Origin: Streptomyces sp. TLI_146
Lineage (GTDB): Bacteria; Actinomycetota; Actinomycetes; Streptomycetales; Streptomycetaceae
NCBI RefSeq assembly: GCF_002846415.1
Contig: NZ_PJMX01000001.1
Span: forward strand, 5,828,001 to 5,892,000
Reading direction: 5' to 3'
Length of the DNA: 64,000 nt
Part shown: positions 1 to 7,584 of the stretch, piece by piece
Layout of the letters: every line of letters begins with the position of its first letter
How positions within the stretch are numbered: the stretch's first letter is position 1
Translations under genes and position numbers: made by a program
Notes under the pieces: generated by a model
Database searches by the model: none
Told to the model about the DNA's origin: nothing
What the model saw: the letters and a program-made list of their open reading frames with translations, nothing else

Positions 1-1
1 G

Positions 2-175
2 GGCCGGGCGGCCCTGGCCCAGCTGCTGCCGGGTCACCCGTATCTGCCCGGCCCGGTCGACCAGGACCTCCTGGTGGAGGCGGAACGCCTGCTCCAGCGG
101 TCGCTGCGGGGCCATGCGGATCTGCGGCGGGCGCTGCGGGATGGGTTCTGGCAGCACTTGCAGTCCCAGTACTGA
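2..175 (+). CDS. C-terminal fragment of an unidentified protein (5' end outside window)
   Basis: An open frame enters from the left edge and ends at a TGA at 173-175. The 57 visible codons read as a plausible helical C-terminus (GRAALAQLLPG near the start, FWQHLQSQY at the end) with codon use typical of the rest of the window. No family motif is visible, so no function is assigned. It lies upstream of a cluster of intergenic repeats and points toward the convergent hydrolase gene at 469-1326. Confidence 0.5.
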   Translation, partial: GRAALAQLLPGHPYLPGPVDQDLLVEAERLLQRSLRGHADLRRALRDGFWQHLQSQY

Positions 176-189
176 GTGCGCCCCTTGTC

Positions 190-468
190 GGCCCGGTGTT
201 CGTCTGCGGGTGGGTGGGTGGCTGGTCGCGCAGTTCCCCGCGCCCCTGGGGGGTCGGCCGCAGCCGGAGAACCCAGCTTAGCCACAGGCTTTTAGGGGCG
301 CGGGGAACTGCGCGAGTAACCGGCCACGGTCCGCAGACGAGCGAGGGGTTAGGGGCGCGGGGAACTGCGCGACCAGCCACCCGCGGCCCGCAGACAAACG
401 ACGGCCTCTTCAGGGGCGCGGGGAACCGCGCGCTCAGATCACCAACGGCCCGGAGACGAACTGCCGCC
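190..468. repeat. Cluster of four streptomycete intergenic repeats
   Basis: Four copies of a roughly 50-58-base element fill the whole gap between two genes. Each begins AGGGGCGCGGGGAAC and ends near CCGCAGACGA. One copy is inverted (190-247) and three are direct (294-343, 351-405, 412-468). The fourth is the most diverged, with GAACCGCGCG in place of GAACTGCGCG. Elements of this kind are scattered between genes in many Streptomyces chromosomes. They carry no coding signal here and lie between two convergent genes. Confidence 0.85.
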
Positions 469-1326
469 TCAGACCCCCGTCGCCCAGAACTCCGTCAGCG
501 CCGCAGCCAACGCCTCGGCGTGCGAGACGTTGGGGGAGTGCCCCGCGCCCGCGATCACCGTGTGGCGCGCATCCGTGGAGCGGGCGAGCGCAGCCAGCTC
601 CTCGACCGTCCACACCGTCTCCCCCGACCCGTACGCGACATGCAGCGGCACCGGCAGCGCCGCGATGTTCTCGGTCCGGTCCGGTTCCGTACGCAACTGC
701 CGCCCGGCTGCGATGAGTTGGCCGGGCCGGGTGTTGAACCACCGCTGCCGCAGGAACGCGGCGATCTCCGGCGCGTCCGGCTCGTACGCCGGATCGCGGC
801 TGTCCAGCCACCGCGTCACCGCCCACACCGCCGCCGGGGGCAGCACCGGCAGCGCGGCCCGCAGCAGCCGGATCTTGGCCCGCTGCTCCGGACCGACATG
901 GCCCGGCCCCGACGACAGCAGCGTCAGCGAGCGGAACGAGCGGGGGGAGAGGCGGACGGCCGAGCGGGCCACCAGTCCGCCGAAGGAGTGGCCGACGAGG
1001 TGCACCGGCCCGTCGCCGAGCGCCGCCGTCTGCGCGATCACGTCCTCGGCGAGGGTGCGGGGCGTGTAGCCGCCCGCGCCGCGCGGCCCGGGGCTCTCGT
1101 GCTGGCCCCGCCCGTCGACCGCCACCGCCCGGTACCCGGCCCGGGCGAGCGGCTCCAGGAGCGCGAGGAAGTCCTCCTTGCTGCCGGTGAAGCCGGGCAG
1201 CAGCAGCGCGGTGCCGAGCGCCGGTCCGACGGGTTCCGCGTCGAGCACGGCGAACCGGCCGCGCGGTGTCACCAGCGCGTACGCGCGCGTGCCCGAAGGC
1301 AGGACCAGGGACCGGGGCTTGCTCAT
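469..1326 (-). CDS. Alpha/beta-fold hydrolase
   Basis: A 285-residue cytosolic protein with the alpha/beta-hydrolase layout. An oxyanion-loop segment LLPGFTGS lies near residue 43, the nucleophile elbow GHSFGG puts the serine at about 114, and a C-terminal GAGHSPNVSH supplies the likely catalytic histidine near 263. No signal peptide or membrane segment is present. Substrate cannot be deduced; such proteins are esterases, lactonases or epoxide hydrolases. It starts at an ATG and is followed downstream, on its own strand, by the repeat cluster. The helicase gene lies upstream on the same strand, separated from it by a hairpin. Confidence 0.85.
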   Translation of the reverse strand: MSKPRSLVLPSGTRAYALVTPRGRFAVLDAEPVGPALGTALLLPGFTGSKEDFLALLEPLARAGYRAVAVDGRGQHESPGPRGAGGYTPRTLAEDVIAQTAALGDGPVHLVGHSFGGLVARSAVRLSPRSFRSLTLLSSGPGHVGPEQRAKIRLLRAALPVLPPAAVWAVTRWLDSRDPAYEPDAPEIAAFLRQRWFNTRPGQLIAAGRQLRTEPDRTENIAALPVPLHVAYGSGETVWTVEELAALARSTDARHTVIAGAGHSPNVSHAEALAAALTEFWATGV

Positions 1327-1377
1327 ATGCCGAGCGTAACCGGGGTGCGCGGGGCCCGGAGCGGCGCCCCGGACGCA

Positions 1378-1415
1378 CTTCGGCCCGGCACCCCCGTGGG
1401 GATGCCGGGCCGAAG
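1378..1415 (-). terminator. Terminator hairpin after the DEAD-box helicase gene
   Basis: A perfect 13-bp stem (CTTCGGCCCGGCA at 1378-1390 with its complement at 1403-1415) encloses a loop that itself contains a CCCC/GGGG pairing. It begins 13 bases past the helicase stop codon, so it most likely ends that transcript and insulates the hydrolase gene at 469-1326. There is no clear T tract, which is common for streptomycete terminators. Confidence 0.65.
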
Positions 1416-1428
1416 GACGCGGTGTTGC

Positions 1429-3486
1429 TTACGCCTCGGGCGCCGCGACCTTGCGGGTGCGCGTGCGGCGGGGCTTGGGCTCGGCCTCGGTCGCCTCGGG
1501 GGCGGCCTCCGCCGTCTTCTTGGCGCGCGTACGACGCGGCTTGGGCTCGGCGGCGACCGACGCGTCGGGCTCGACGGCGACGGCCTTCTTGCGCGTACGC
1601 ACCGGCTTCGTGGCCTCCGCCGCCTTCGCGGCGGCGATCTCCAGCGCGGCCGACTCCGGCGTCAGGAAGCCGACCTCGGCCTCCGCGGCCTTGCGGATGC
1701 GGCGGCGCGGCTTCGCGGGCGCCTCGACGACGGCCTCGACGACGGGAGCGGCGACCTTGCGGGCACGCGTGCGGCGGGGCTTCGGCTCGGCCTCGGCGAC
1801 CGCGACGGGCTCGGCCGGGGCCGGGACGACGGGCGCCTCGGCGACGGCCGCGACGGCCTTGCGGGTCCGGGTGCGGCGCGGCTTGGGCTCCGCCTCCACC
1901 ACGGTCTCCACCACGGCCTCGACGACCGGCGCGGCGACCGGCTCGGCCACGGCCACCGGAGCGGCGACGGCCTCGGCGACCGGGGCCGCCTCCACCGGGG
2001 CCACCCGCGTACGACGACGGCGGCGCGGGGTGCGCGGCTCCGTGTCCGCGGCAGCCGCATCGGCCGGCTCCGTGGCCACGGGCGCCGGAGCGTCCGCCTC
2101 GACCGTCGAGCCGCCACGGGTGCGGCGGCGCTGGCGCGGGGTGCGGGTGCGCTCGGGGCGCTCCTCGGTCACGACCGGCGCGGCGGACTTGCGGCCGCGG
2201 CCGCCCGTCTCGCCCAGGTCCTCGAGCTCCTCGGCCGCGAGACCGGCGCGGGTGCGCTCGCCGCGCGGCAGGACACCCTTCGTACCCGCCGGGATGTTCA
2301 GCTCCTCGAACAGGTGCGGGGACGTCGAGTACGTCTCGACCGGGTCGGGGAAGCCCAGGTCCAGCGCCTTGTTGATCAGCTGCCAGCGCGGGATGTCGTC
2401 CCAGTCCACCAGCGTGACCGCGATGCCCTTCTTGCCCGCGCGGCCGGTGCGGCCGATGCGGTGGAGGTAGGTCTTCTCCTCCTCCGGCGACTGGTAGTTG
2501 ATGACGTGCGTCACGCCCTCGACGTCGATGCCGCGGGCGGCGACGTCGGTGCAGACCAGCACGTCGACCTTGCCGTTGCGGAAGGCGCGCAGCGCCTGCT
2601 CGCGGGCGCCCTGGCCGAGGTCGCCGTGGACCGCGCCGGAGGCGAAGCCGCGCTTGGCGAGCTGCTCGGCGATGTCGGCGGCCGTCCGCTTCGTACGGCA
2701 GAAGATCATCGCGAGTCCGCGGCCCTCGGCCTGCAGGATGCGCGCGACCATCTCCGGCTTGTCCATCGAGTGGGCGCGGAAGACGTGCTGCGTGGTGTTG
2801 GCCACGGTCGCACCCTCGTCGTCCGGCGAGGTGGCGCTGATGTGCGTGGGCTGCGACATGTAGCGACGGGCCAGGCCGATGACGGCGCCCGGCATGGTCG
2901 CCGAGAACAGCATGGTCTGGCGCTTCGCCGGAAGCATGTTGATGATCTTCTCGACGTCGGGCAGGAAGCCCAGGTCGAGCATCTCGTCGGCCTCGTCGAG
3001 GACGAGCGCGCGGACGTGGGAGAGGTCCAGCTTGCGCTGGCCCGCCAGGTCGAGCAGCCGGCCGGGGGTGCCGACGATGACGTCGACGCCCTTCTTGAGG
3101 GCCTCGACCTGCGGCTCGTACGCCCGGCCGCCGTAGATGGCGAGCACGCGGACGTTGCGGACCTTGCCGGCGGTGAGCAGGTCGTTGGTGACCTGGGTGC
3201 AGAGCTCGCGGGTGGGGACCACGACGAGCGCCTGCGGGGCGTCGGTGAGCTGCTCGGGCTTGGCCCGGCCCGCCTCGACGTCCGCGGGGACGGTGACGCG
3301 CTCCAGGAGCGGCAGACCGAAGCCGAGCGTCTTGCCGGTGCCGGTCTTGGCCTGGCCGATCACGTCGGAGCCGGAGAGCGCGACGGGGAGCGTCATCTCC
3401 TGGATGGGGAACGGGGACACGATGCCGACGGCTTCGAGGGCCTCGGCGGTCTCGGGAAGGATCCCGAGCTCTCGGAACGTAGTCAG
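1429..3486 (-). CDS. DEAD-box ATP-dependent RNA helicase with basic repeat tail, probable CTG start
   Basis: Cytosolic RNA-unwinding ATPase. All core motifs are present: Q-motif region (FRELGILPETAEAL through PFPIQ), AKTGTGKT (I), PTRELC (Ia), TPGRLLD (Ib), DEAD (II), SAT (III) and HRIGRTGRAG (VI). After residue about 440 comes an Ala/Val/Glu-rich tail with six or seven copies of a basic motif, PKPRRTRTRK or a variant, probably a flexible RNA-binding arm. The start is unusual. The Q motif requires translation to begin before residue L-T-T-F-R-E-L, yet the only upstream ATG (3639) adds 51 unrelated Arg/Pro-rich residues. A CTG at 3486 has AGAAGAGG seven bases upstream and begins exactly at this conserved block, so CTG is my choice. 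An internal ATG after the Q motif would remove that motif. It is divergent from the ferritin-like gene. Confidence 0.85.
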   Translation of the reverse strand: MTTFRELGILPETAEALEAVGIVSPFPIQEMTLPVALSGSDVIGQAKTGTGKTLGFGLPLLERVTVPADVEAGRAKPEQLTDAPQALVVVPTRELCTQVTNDLLTAGKVRNVRVLAIYGGRAYEPQVEALKKGVDVIVGTPGRLLDLAGQRKLDLSHVRALVLDEADEMLDLGFLPDVEKIINMLPAKRQTMLFSATMPGAVIGLARRYMSQPTHISATSPDDEGATVANTTQHVFRAHSMDKPEMVARILQAEGRGLAMIFCRTKRTAADIAEQLAKRGFASGAVHGDLGQGAREQALRAFRNGKVDVLVCTDVAARGIDVEGVTHVINYQSPEEEKTYLHRIGRTGRAGKKGIAVTLVDWDDIPRWQLINKALDLGFPDPVETYSTSPHLFEELNIPAGTKGVLPRGERTRAGLAAEELEDLGETGGRGRKSAAPVVTEERPERTRTPRQRRRTRGGSTVEADAPAPVATEPADAAAADTEPRTPRRRRRTRVAPVEAAPVAEAVAAPVAVAEPVAAPVVEAVVETVVEAEPKPRRTRTRKAVAAVAEAPVVPAPAEPVAVAEAEPKPRRTRARKVAAPVVEAVVEAPAKPRRRIRKAAEAEVGFLTPESAALEIAAAKAAEATKPVRTRKKAVAVEPDASVAAEPKPRRTRAKKTAEAAPEATEAEPKPRRTRTRKVAAPEA

Positions 3487-3876
3487 GGTGCTGCCTCTTC
3501 TGTGAGACGCGGTACGGAGGCGAACGCGGCGGGTCGTACCGTGCCGGGGTACATCCGGCCGGTGTCGGGGATCGACCGGGCCGGGTGGCGCGGGACCACT
3601 GCCGTCGCTCAAGCGCTCGTGCCGCTGAGGGTCCCTCATCTGCGGTTACGCACTGTCACGTGCCGCACTGGAGGGCTGTCGGGTCGGAGCCGACCGGGCG
3701 ACCGACCGGGCATCCTCATTCATCAAGCCGCCCGCCGAATACATGATCCTCGGCAGGCTCATTACCACTGTACCCCGGATTCGCGCATGTGTGTTGGGCG
3801 AATTCCCGGGAACCGGTCGCGCGCTCTGGCTGACCAGGCCCTTCCTCCCTGTCGCGAGCGGGCTATTGTGCGCTCC

Positions 3877-4647
3877 ATGGAGACGCCTGACAACGCCCGC
3901 GCGGCCGGTACCGAAGCCGACGCGAACGCCGGAGAAGAGACCGTGGAACCCACCGGGATCGCCGCCCAGGACTGGGCGACGGCCTCCGCCGAGCCGCAGT
4001 ACCGGGCTGCCGTAGTGGATCTGCTCGGCGCGCTCGCGTACGGCGAGCTGGCGGCCTTCGAGCGGCTCGCCGACGACGCCAAGCTGGCGCCCTCGCTCGC
4101 CGACAAGGCGGAGCTGGCGAAGATGGCCTCGGCCGAGTTCCACCACTTCGAGCGGCTGCGCGACCGCCTCGCGGAGATCGACGCGGAGCCGACCGCCGCC
4201 ATGGAGCCGTTCGCCAAGGCGCTGGACGACTTCCACCACCAGACCGCCCCGTCGGACTGGCTGGAGGGCCTGGTCAAGGCGTACGTGGGCGACTCGATCG
4301 CCAGTGACTTCTACCGCGAGGTGGCGGCCCGGCTCGACTCGGACACGCGCGGCCTGGTGCTCGCGGTCCTCGACGACACCGGCCACGGCAACTTCGCGGT
4401 GGAGAAGGTGCGCGCCGCGATCGAGGCCGACCCGCGGGTGGGCGGCCGTCTCGCGCTGTGGGCCCGCCGGCTGATGGGCGAGGCGCTGTCGCAGGCCCAG
4501 CGCGTGGTCGCGGAGCGTGACGCGCTCTCGACGATGCTGGTCGGCGGGATGGCGGACGGCTTCGATCTGGCCGCCGTCGGCGAGATGTTCACCCGGATCA
4601 CCAAGGCCCACACCAAGCGGATGGCCGCGCTGGGCCTGGCGGCCTAG
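3877..4647 (+). CDS. Ferritin-like fold protein (MiaE-type hydroxylase family)
   Basis: A 256-residue soluble protein. The N-terminal 45 residues are low-complexity and acidic. A four-helix bundle of the ferritin-like type follows, with metal-ligand style motifs: a Glu in YGELAAFERL, then EFHHFERL, and later TGHGNFAVEKV. Actinobacterial members are annotated as ferritin-like or tRNA 2-methylthio-N6-isopentenyl adenosine hydroxylase-like; the actual substrate is not established. It starts at the ATG at 3877, but an in-frame GTG nine bases upstream with GCGAGCGGG before it is an alternative. Divergent from the helicase gene. Confidence 0.8.
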   Translation: METPDNARAAGTEADANAGEETVEPTGIAAQDWATASAEPQYRAAVVDLLGALAYGELAAFERLADDAKLAPSLADKAELAKMASAEFHHFERLRDRLAEIDAEPTAAMEPFAKALDDFHHQTAPSDWLEGLVKAYVGDSIASDFYREVAARLDSDTRGLVLAVLDDTGHGNFAVEKVRAAIEADPRVGGRLALWARRLMGEALSQAQRVVAERDALSTMLVGGMADGFDLAAVGEMFTRITKAHTKRMAALGLAA

Positions 4648-4668
4648 GGCCTGTCGGGGTGTCGCCGC

Positions 4669-4932
4669 CTACGCCGCTGAGCGGCGCAGGCGGCCCGCCG
4701 GGCGCAGCAGCAGCGACAGGGCGACCACGGCGATGAACGTGGCGCCCACGACCGTCGTCACCGCGTGGCCCGGGCCGACCGCCGAGTGGGTCAGGAAGGC
4801 GCCGAACAGGGCGCCGACGGCGCCGACCGCGAAGACGGTCCGGCGCTCGGGCAGACGGTGCGGCAGACGGGTCGCGGCGGTCCAGGCGAGGGCGATTCCG
4901 AGCAGTACGGAGCCGAGCGCTTCCAGCAGCAT
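4669..4932 (-). CDS. Small integral membrane protein
   Basis: An 87-residue hydrophobic protein with three predicted membrane segments: residues about 1-20, 33-50 (AVGAVGALFGAFL) and 55-75 (TTVVGATFIAVVALSLL). A short basic tail, RPAGRLRRSAA, should lie in the cytosol. The ATG is preceded by GGGAGG at good spacing. The gene is convergent with the ferritin-like gene, with only 21 bases between the stops. I do not recognise a named family beyond a superficial likeness to small transglycosylase-associated-type membrane proteins. Confidence 0.7.
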   Translation of the reverse strand: MLLEALGSVLLGIALAWTAATRLPHRLPERRTVFAVGAVGALFGAFLTHSAVGPGHAVTTVVGATFIAVVALSLLLRPAGRLRRSAA

Positions 4933-5065
4933 CTGCGTCCCTCCCGCGGTGTGGCCAGGCGTATCAGGTCACCAGCCGTCCTACCCGACGCTCGCGGAGC
5001 GCAATCCTCCCCTCACCGTGTGGAGCACAGCCGGGGCACAGGCCGGGACCCGGCCCGGACACGGC

Positions 5066-5102
5066 GGAGCGGCCCGGCGGTCGATGACCGCCGGGCCGCT
5101 CC
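5066..5102 (-). terminator. Terminator hairpin after the DUF3107 gene
   Basis: A perfect 17-bp stem with a three-base loop (arms 5066-5082 and 5086-5102, inner sequence CGGCGGTC-gat-GACCGCCG). It lies about 20 bases past the stop of the minus-strand DUF3107 gene. Confidence 0.7.
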
Positions 5103-5122
5103 CTTGCCACGTGTGTGTCGGG

Positions 5123-5350
5123 CTACAGCTGGCCGAAGCCCACCCGGCGAACCGTCGGCTCGCCGATCTCCACGTACGCGATCTTGTCGGCCGGCACCAG
5201 GACCTTGCGGCCCTTGTCGTCCTGGAGGCTGAGCAGCTGCGCCTTGCCGGCGAGGGCGTCGGCGACGGCGCTCTCGACCTCTTCGGCGGACTGCCCGCTC
5301 TCCAGAACGATCTCCCGGGGCGCGTGCTGCACGCCGATCTTGACCTCCAC
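5123..5350 (-). CDS. DUF3107 family protein
   Basis: A 75-residue small soluble protein matching the actinobacterial DUF3107 family. It begins with MEVKIGVQHAPREIVLESGQ (GTG-initiated) and ends IGEPTVRRVGFGQL. Function is unknown. In mycobacteria the homologue (TB9.4, Rv3208A) also sits beside a TetR regulator, as it does here. The GTG start has GGAGGG eight bases upstream. Confidence 0.85.
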   Translation of the reverse strand: MEVKIGVQHAPREIVLESGQSAEEVESAVADALAGKAQLLSLQDDKGRKVLVPADKIAYVEIGEPTVRRVGFGQL

Positions 5351-5483
5351 GGCTATGTCCCTCCGACGGTCTGCGGTGCGCGGTCAGCCGCGCCGTACCC
5401 CGCACACATTAGCCCGGAGAGGGGACCCGGACGGGCGCGGCGCCGCACGCTACGAGCGAACACCCGCGCCCCGCAAGCGCTGT

Positions 5484-6125
5484 TCAGTGGCCCTCGGAGC
5501 CGTGCAGCGGGAAGCCCGCGATACCGCGCCAGGCCAGCGAGGTGAGCAGCTGCACCGCCTTCTCGCGGGGGATCGCCGACTCGCTGGAGAGCCAGTAGCG
5601 GGCGACCACCTGGGAGACCCCGCCGAGGCCGACGGCCAGCAGCATCGACTCGTCCTTGGACAGGCCGGTGTCCTCGGCGATCACGTCCGAGATGGCCTCG
5701 GCGCACTGGAGGCTGACCCGCTCGACGCGCTCGCGCACGGCGGGCTCGTTGGTCAGGTCGGACTCGAAGACGAGGCGGAAGGCGCCGCCCTCGTCCTCCA
5801 CGTACGCGAAGTAGGCGTCCATGGTGGCGGCGACGCGCAGCTTGTTGTCGCTGGTGGAGGCGAGCGCCGTGCGCACCGCCAGGAGCAGCGCCTCGCAGTG
5901 CTGGTCGAGCAGGGCCAGGTACAGCTCCAGCTTCCCGGGGAAGTGCTGGTAGAGGACCGGCTTGGAGACGCCGGCCCGCTCCGCGATGTCGTCCATCGCG
6001 GCCGAGTGGTACCCCTGTGCGACGAAGACTTCCTGGGCCGCGCCCAGAAGCTGATTGCGGCGGGCCCGGCGGGGCAGGCGCGTGCCTCGCGGGCGCGCTG
6101 CCTCGGTCTGCTCGATGGCTGTCAC
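5484..6125 (-). CDS. TetR-family transcriptional regulator
   Basis: A 213-residue dimeric repressor type. The N-terminal helix-turn-helix is clear: LLGAAQEVFVAQGYHSAAM, then IAERAGVSKPVLYQHFPGK. The C-terminal ligand-binding domain is alpha-helical with no recognisable ligand clue. I place the start at the GTG at 6125, which has GGGAGG seven bases upstream, rather than the ATG 48 bases earlier. The homologous mycobacterial gene is a TetR regulator next to the same DUF3107 gene. Its target is unknown; no clear palindrome is visible in its short upstream region. Confidence 0.88.
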   Translation of the reverse strand: MTAIEQTEAARPRGTRLPRRARRNQLLGAAQEVFVAQGYHSAAMDDIAERAGVSKPVLYQHFPGKLELYLALLDQHCEALLLAVRTALASTSDNKLRVAATMDAYFAYVEDEGGAFRLVFESDLTNEPAVRERVERVSLQCAEAISDVIAEDTGLSKDESMLLAVGLGGVSQVVARYWLSSESAIPREKAVQLLTSLAWRGIAGFPLHGSEGH

Positions 6126-6271
6126 GCCGCCTCCCAAAAATTGATCTCGTGCGCGATGGACGCGCGCCGCCATCGTACTTTTGGGTAACCCGGCTGTGCG
6201 CGGCGCGCACGCAGAATTTCACGGACCGGACGCGCTGGGTAGCTGGAGATACACCGGCTTATCCGAACAAA

Positions 6272-6490
6272 TCAGCGGTAGTCGTCCTCGTCGAGGGAGA
6301 CGACCCGGGTCTGTTCGAAGGCGTCGGCCTCGTCCGCGGCGTCCGGGTGGACGCGGCTGAGCGGCTCGTCGCGCTCCTGCCGTACGTCCGTGTGCTGTTC
6401 GGCGGCGTCCGCCTCGGGAGTCTCCTGGGCGAGCTCCACGGCGTCGTCTTCTTCCTGGAAGGCTTCGGGATCAGTGGGGTCGAGGGGCAT
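6272..6490 (-). CDS. Small acidic hypothetical protein
   Basis: A 72-residue, strongly acidic, probably disordered protein (MPLDPTDPEAFQEEDDAVEL at the start, RVVSLDEDDYR at the end) with no hydrophobic segments. A good ribosome site, AAAGGGAG, precedes the ATG. The ending SLDEDDYR is the sort of conserved tail seen in small actinobacterial acidic proteins of unknown role. It is divergent from the hydrolase at 6608. Confidence 0.65.
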   Translation of the reverse strand: MPLDPTDPEAFQEEDDAVELAQETPEADAAEQHTDVRQERDEPLSRVHPDAADEADAFEQTRVVSLDEDDYR

Positions 6491-6607
6491 GATTGCTCCC
6501 TTTTGGAGGGCTTGGTTACGAGCCTATGGGCTAGGTCTGCGCACCGCTATGCGATCTGTGACGGCGAACACATGAACCACGGTGTGATCGTCTCGTAACA
6601 TTGCCGC

Positions 6608-7576
6608 ATGTCTTCGACCGACCTGCCGGAAACCCTTGCCGCCGCTGCCGCCCCGGTTCCCCGGGTGGGCGCGGTCCGGGTGGCGGACGGTGAAGAGCTG
6701 CGCTCGGTGAGTCTGCCCGGCCTGACGCTGAACATCCGCGCCCGTCCGGGCAGAAGATCCGGTCTCGACCCCGCCCTGTTCGTGCACGGGCTCGGCGGCT
6801 CGTCGCAGAACTGGTCCGCGCTGATGCCGCTGCTCGACGACAGGCTGGACTGCGAGGCCGTGGACCTGCCCGGCTTCGGGGACTCCGCGCCGCCGGACGA
6901 CGGCAACTACTCGGTCACCGGCCACGCGCGCGCGGTGATCCGGCTGCTCGACTCGGCCGGGCGCGGGCCCGTCCACCTCTTCGGGAACTCGCTGGGCGGC
7001 GCCGTCGCCACCCGGGTCGCCGCGGTCCGCCCGGACCTGGTGCGCACCCTCACCCTGGTCTCGCCCGCGCTCCCCGAGCTGCGCGCCCAGCGCACCGCCT
7101 GGCCGACCGCCCTGCTCGCGGTGCCGGGCGTGGCCTCGCTGTTCACGCGGATGACCAGGGACTGGACGGCCGAGGACCGCACCCGCGGCGTGATGGCCCT
7201 CTGTTACGGCGACCCGGGCAAGGTGAGCCCCGAGGCCTTCCGGGCTGCGGTCGAGGAGATGGAGCGGCGGCTGCGGCTGCCGTACTTCTGGGACGCGATG
7301 ACCCGCTCGGCGCGGGGCGTCGTCGACGCCTACACCCTGGGCGGGCAGCACGGGCTGTGGCGGCAGGCCGAGCGGGTGCTCGCCCCGACGCTGCTGGTCT
7401 ACGGCGGCCGGGACCAGCTGGTCGGCTTCCGGATGGCACGCAGAGCGGCCGCGGCCTTCCGCGGGTCGAGACTGCTGACCCTGCCCGACGCCGGGCACGT
7501 GGCGATGATGGAGTACCCGGAGGTGGTCGCGCAGGCCTTCCGGGACCTGGTCGACGACTGCGGAAACAGGAGCTGA
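6608..7576 (+). CDS. Alpha/beta-fold hydrolase
   Basis: A 322-residue hydrolase. Oxyanion-loop motif VHGLGGSSQNW lies near residue 59, the nucleophile elbow FGNSLGG gives serine about 128, and DAGHVAMMEYP gives histidine about 297. No signal sequence. No Shine-Dalgarno is visible; instead a TAACAT -10-like box ends seven bases before the ATG, suggesting a leaderless mRNA. It is followed after eight bases by the DUF3152 gene, so the two are probably co-transcribed. Substrate unknown. Confidence 0.85.
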   Translation: MSSTDLPETLAAAAAPVPRVGAVRVADGEELRSVSLPGLTLNIRARPGRRSGLDPALFVHGLGGSSQNWSALMPLLDDRLDCEAVDLPGFGDSAPPDDGNYSVTGHARAVIRLLDSAGRGPVHLFGNSLGGAVATRVAAVRPDLVRTLTLVSPALPELRAQRTAWPTALLAVPGVASLFTRMTRDWTAEDRTRGVMALCYGDPGKVSPEAFRAAVEEMERRLRLPYFWDAMTRSARGVVDAYTLGGQHGLWRQAERVLAPTLLVYGGRDQLVGFRMARRAAAAFRGSRLLTLPDAGHVAMMEYPEVVAQAFRDLVDDCGNRS

Positions 7577-7584
7577 TCCGGGGC

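Noticed and set aside
4048-4600. Ferritin-like gene as an iron-storage ferritin
   Set aside because: Length and motifs fit the MiaE-like/ferritin-like hydroxylase group rather than a true ferritin or bacterioferritin, and the heme-binding Met is not evident.
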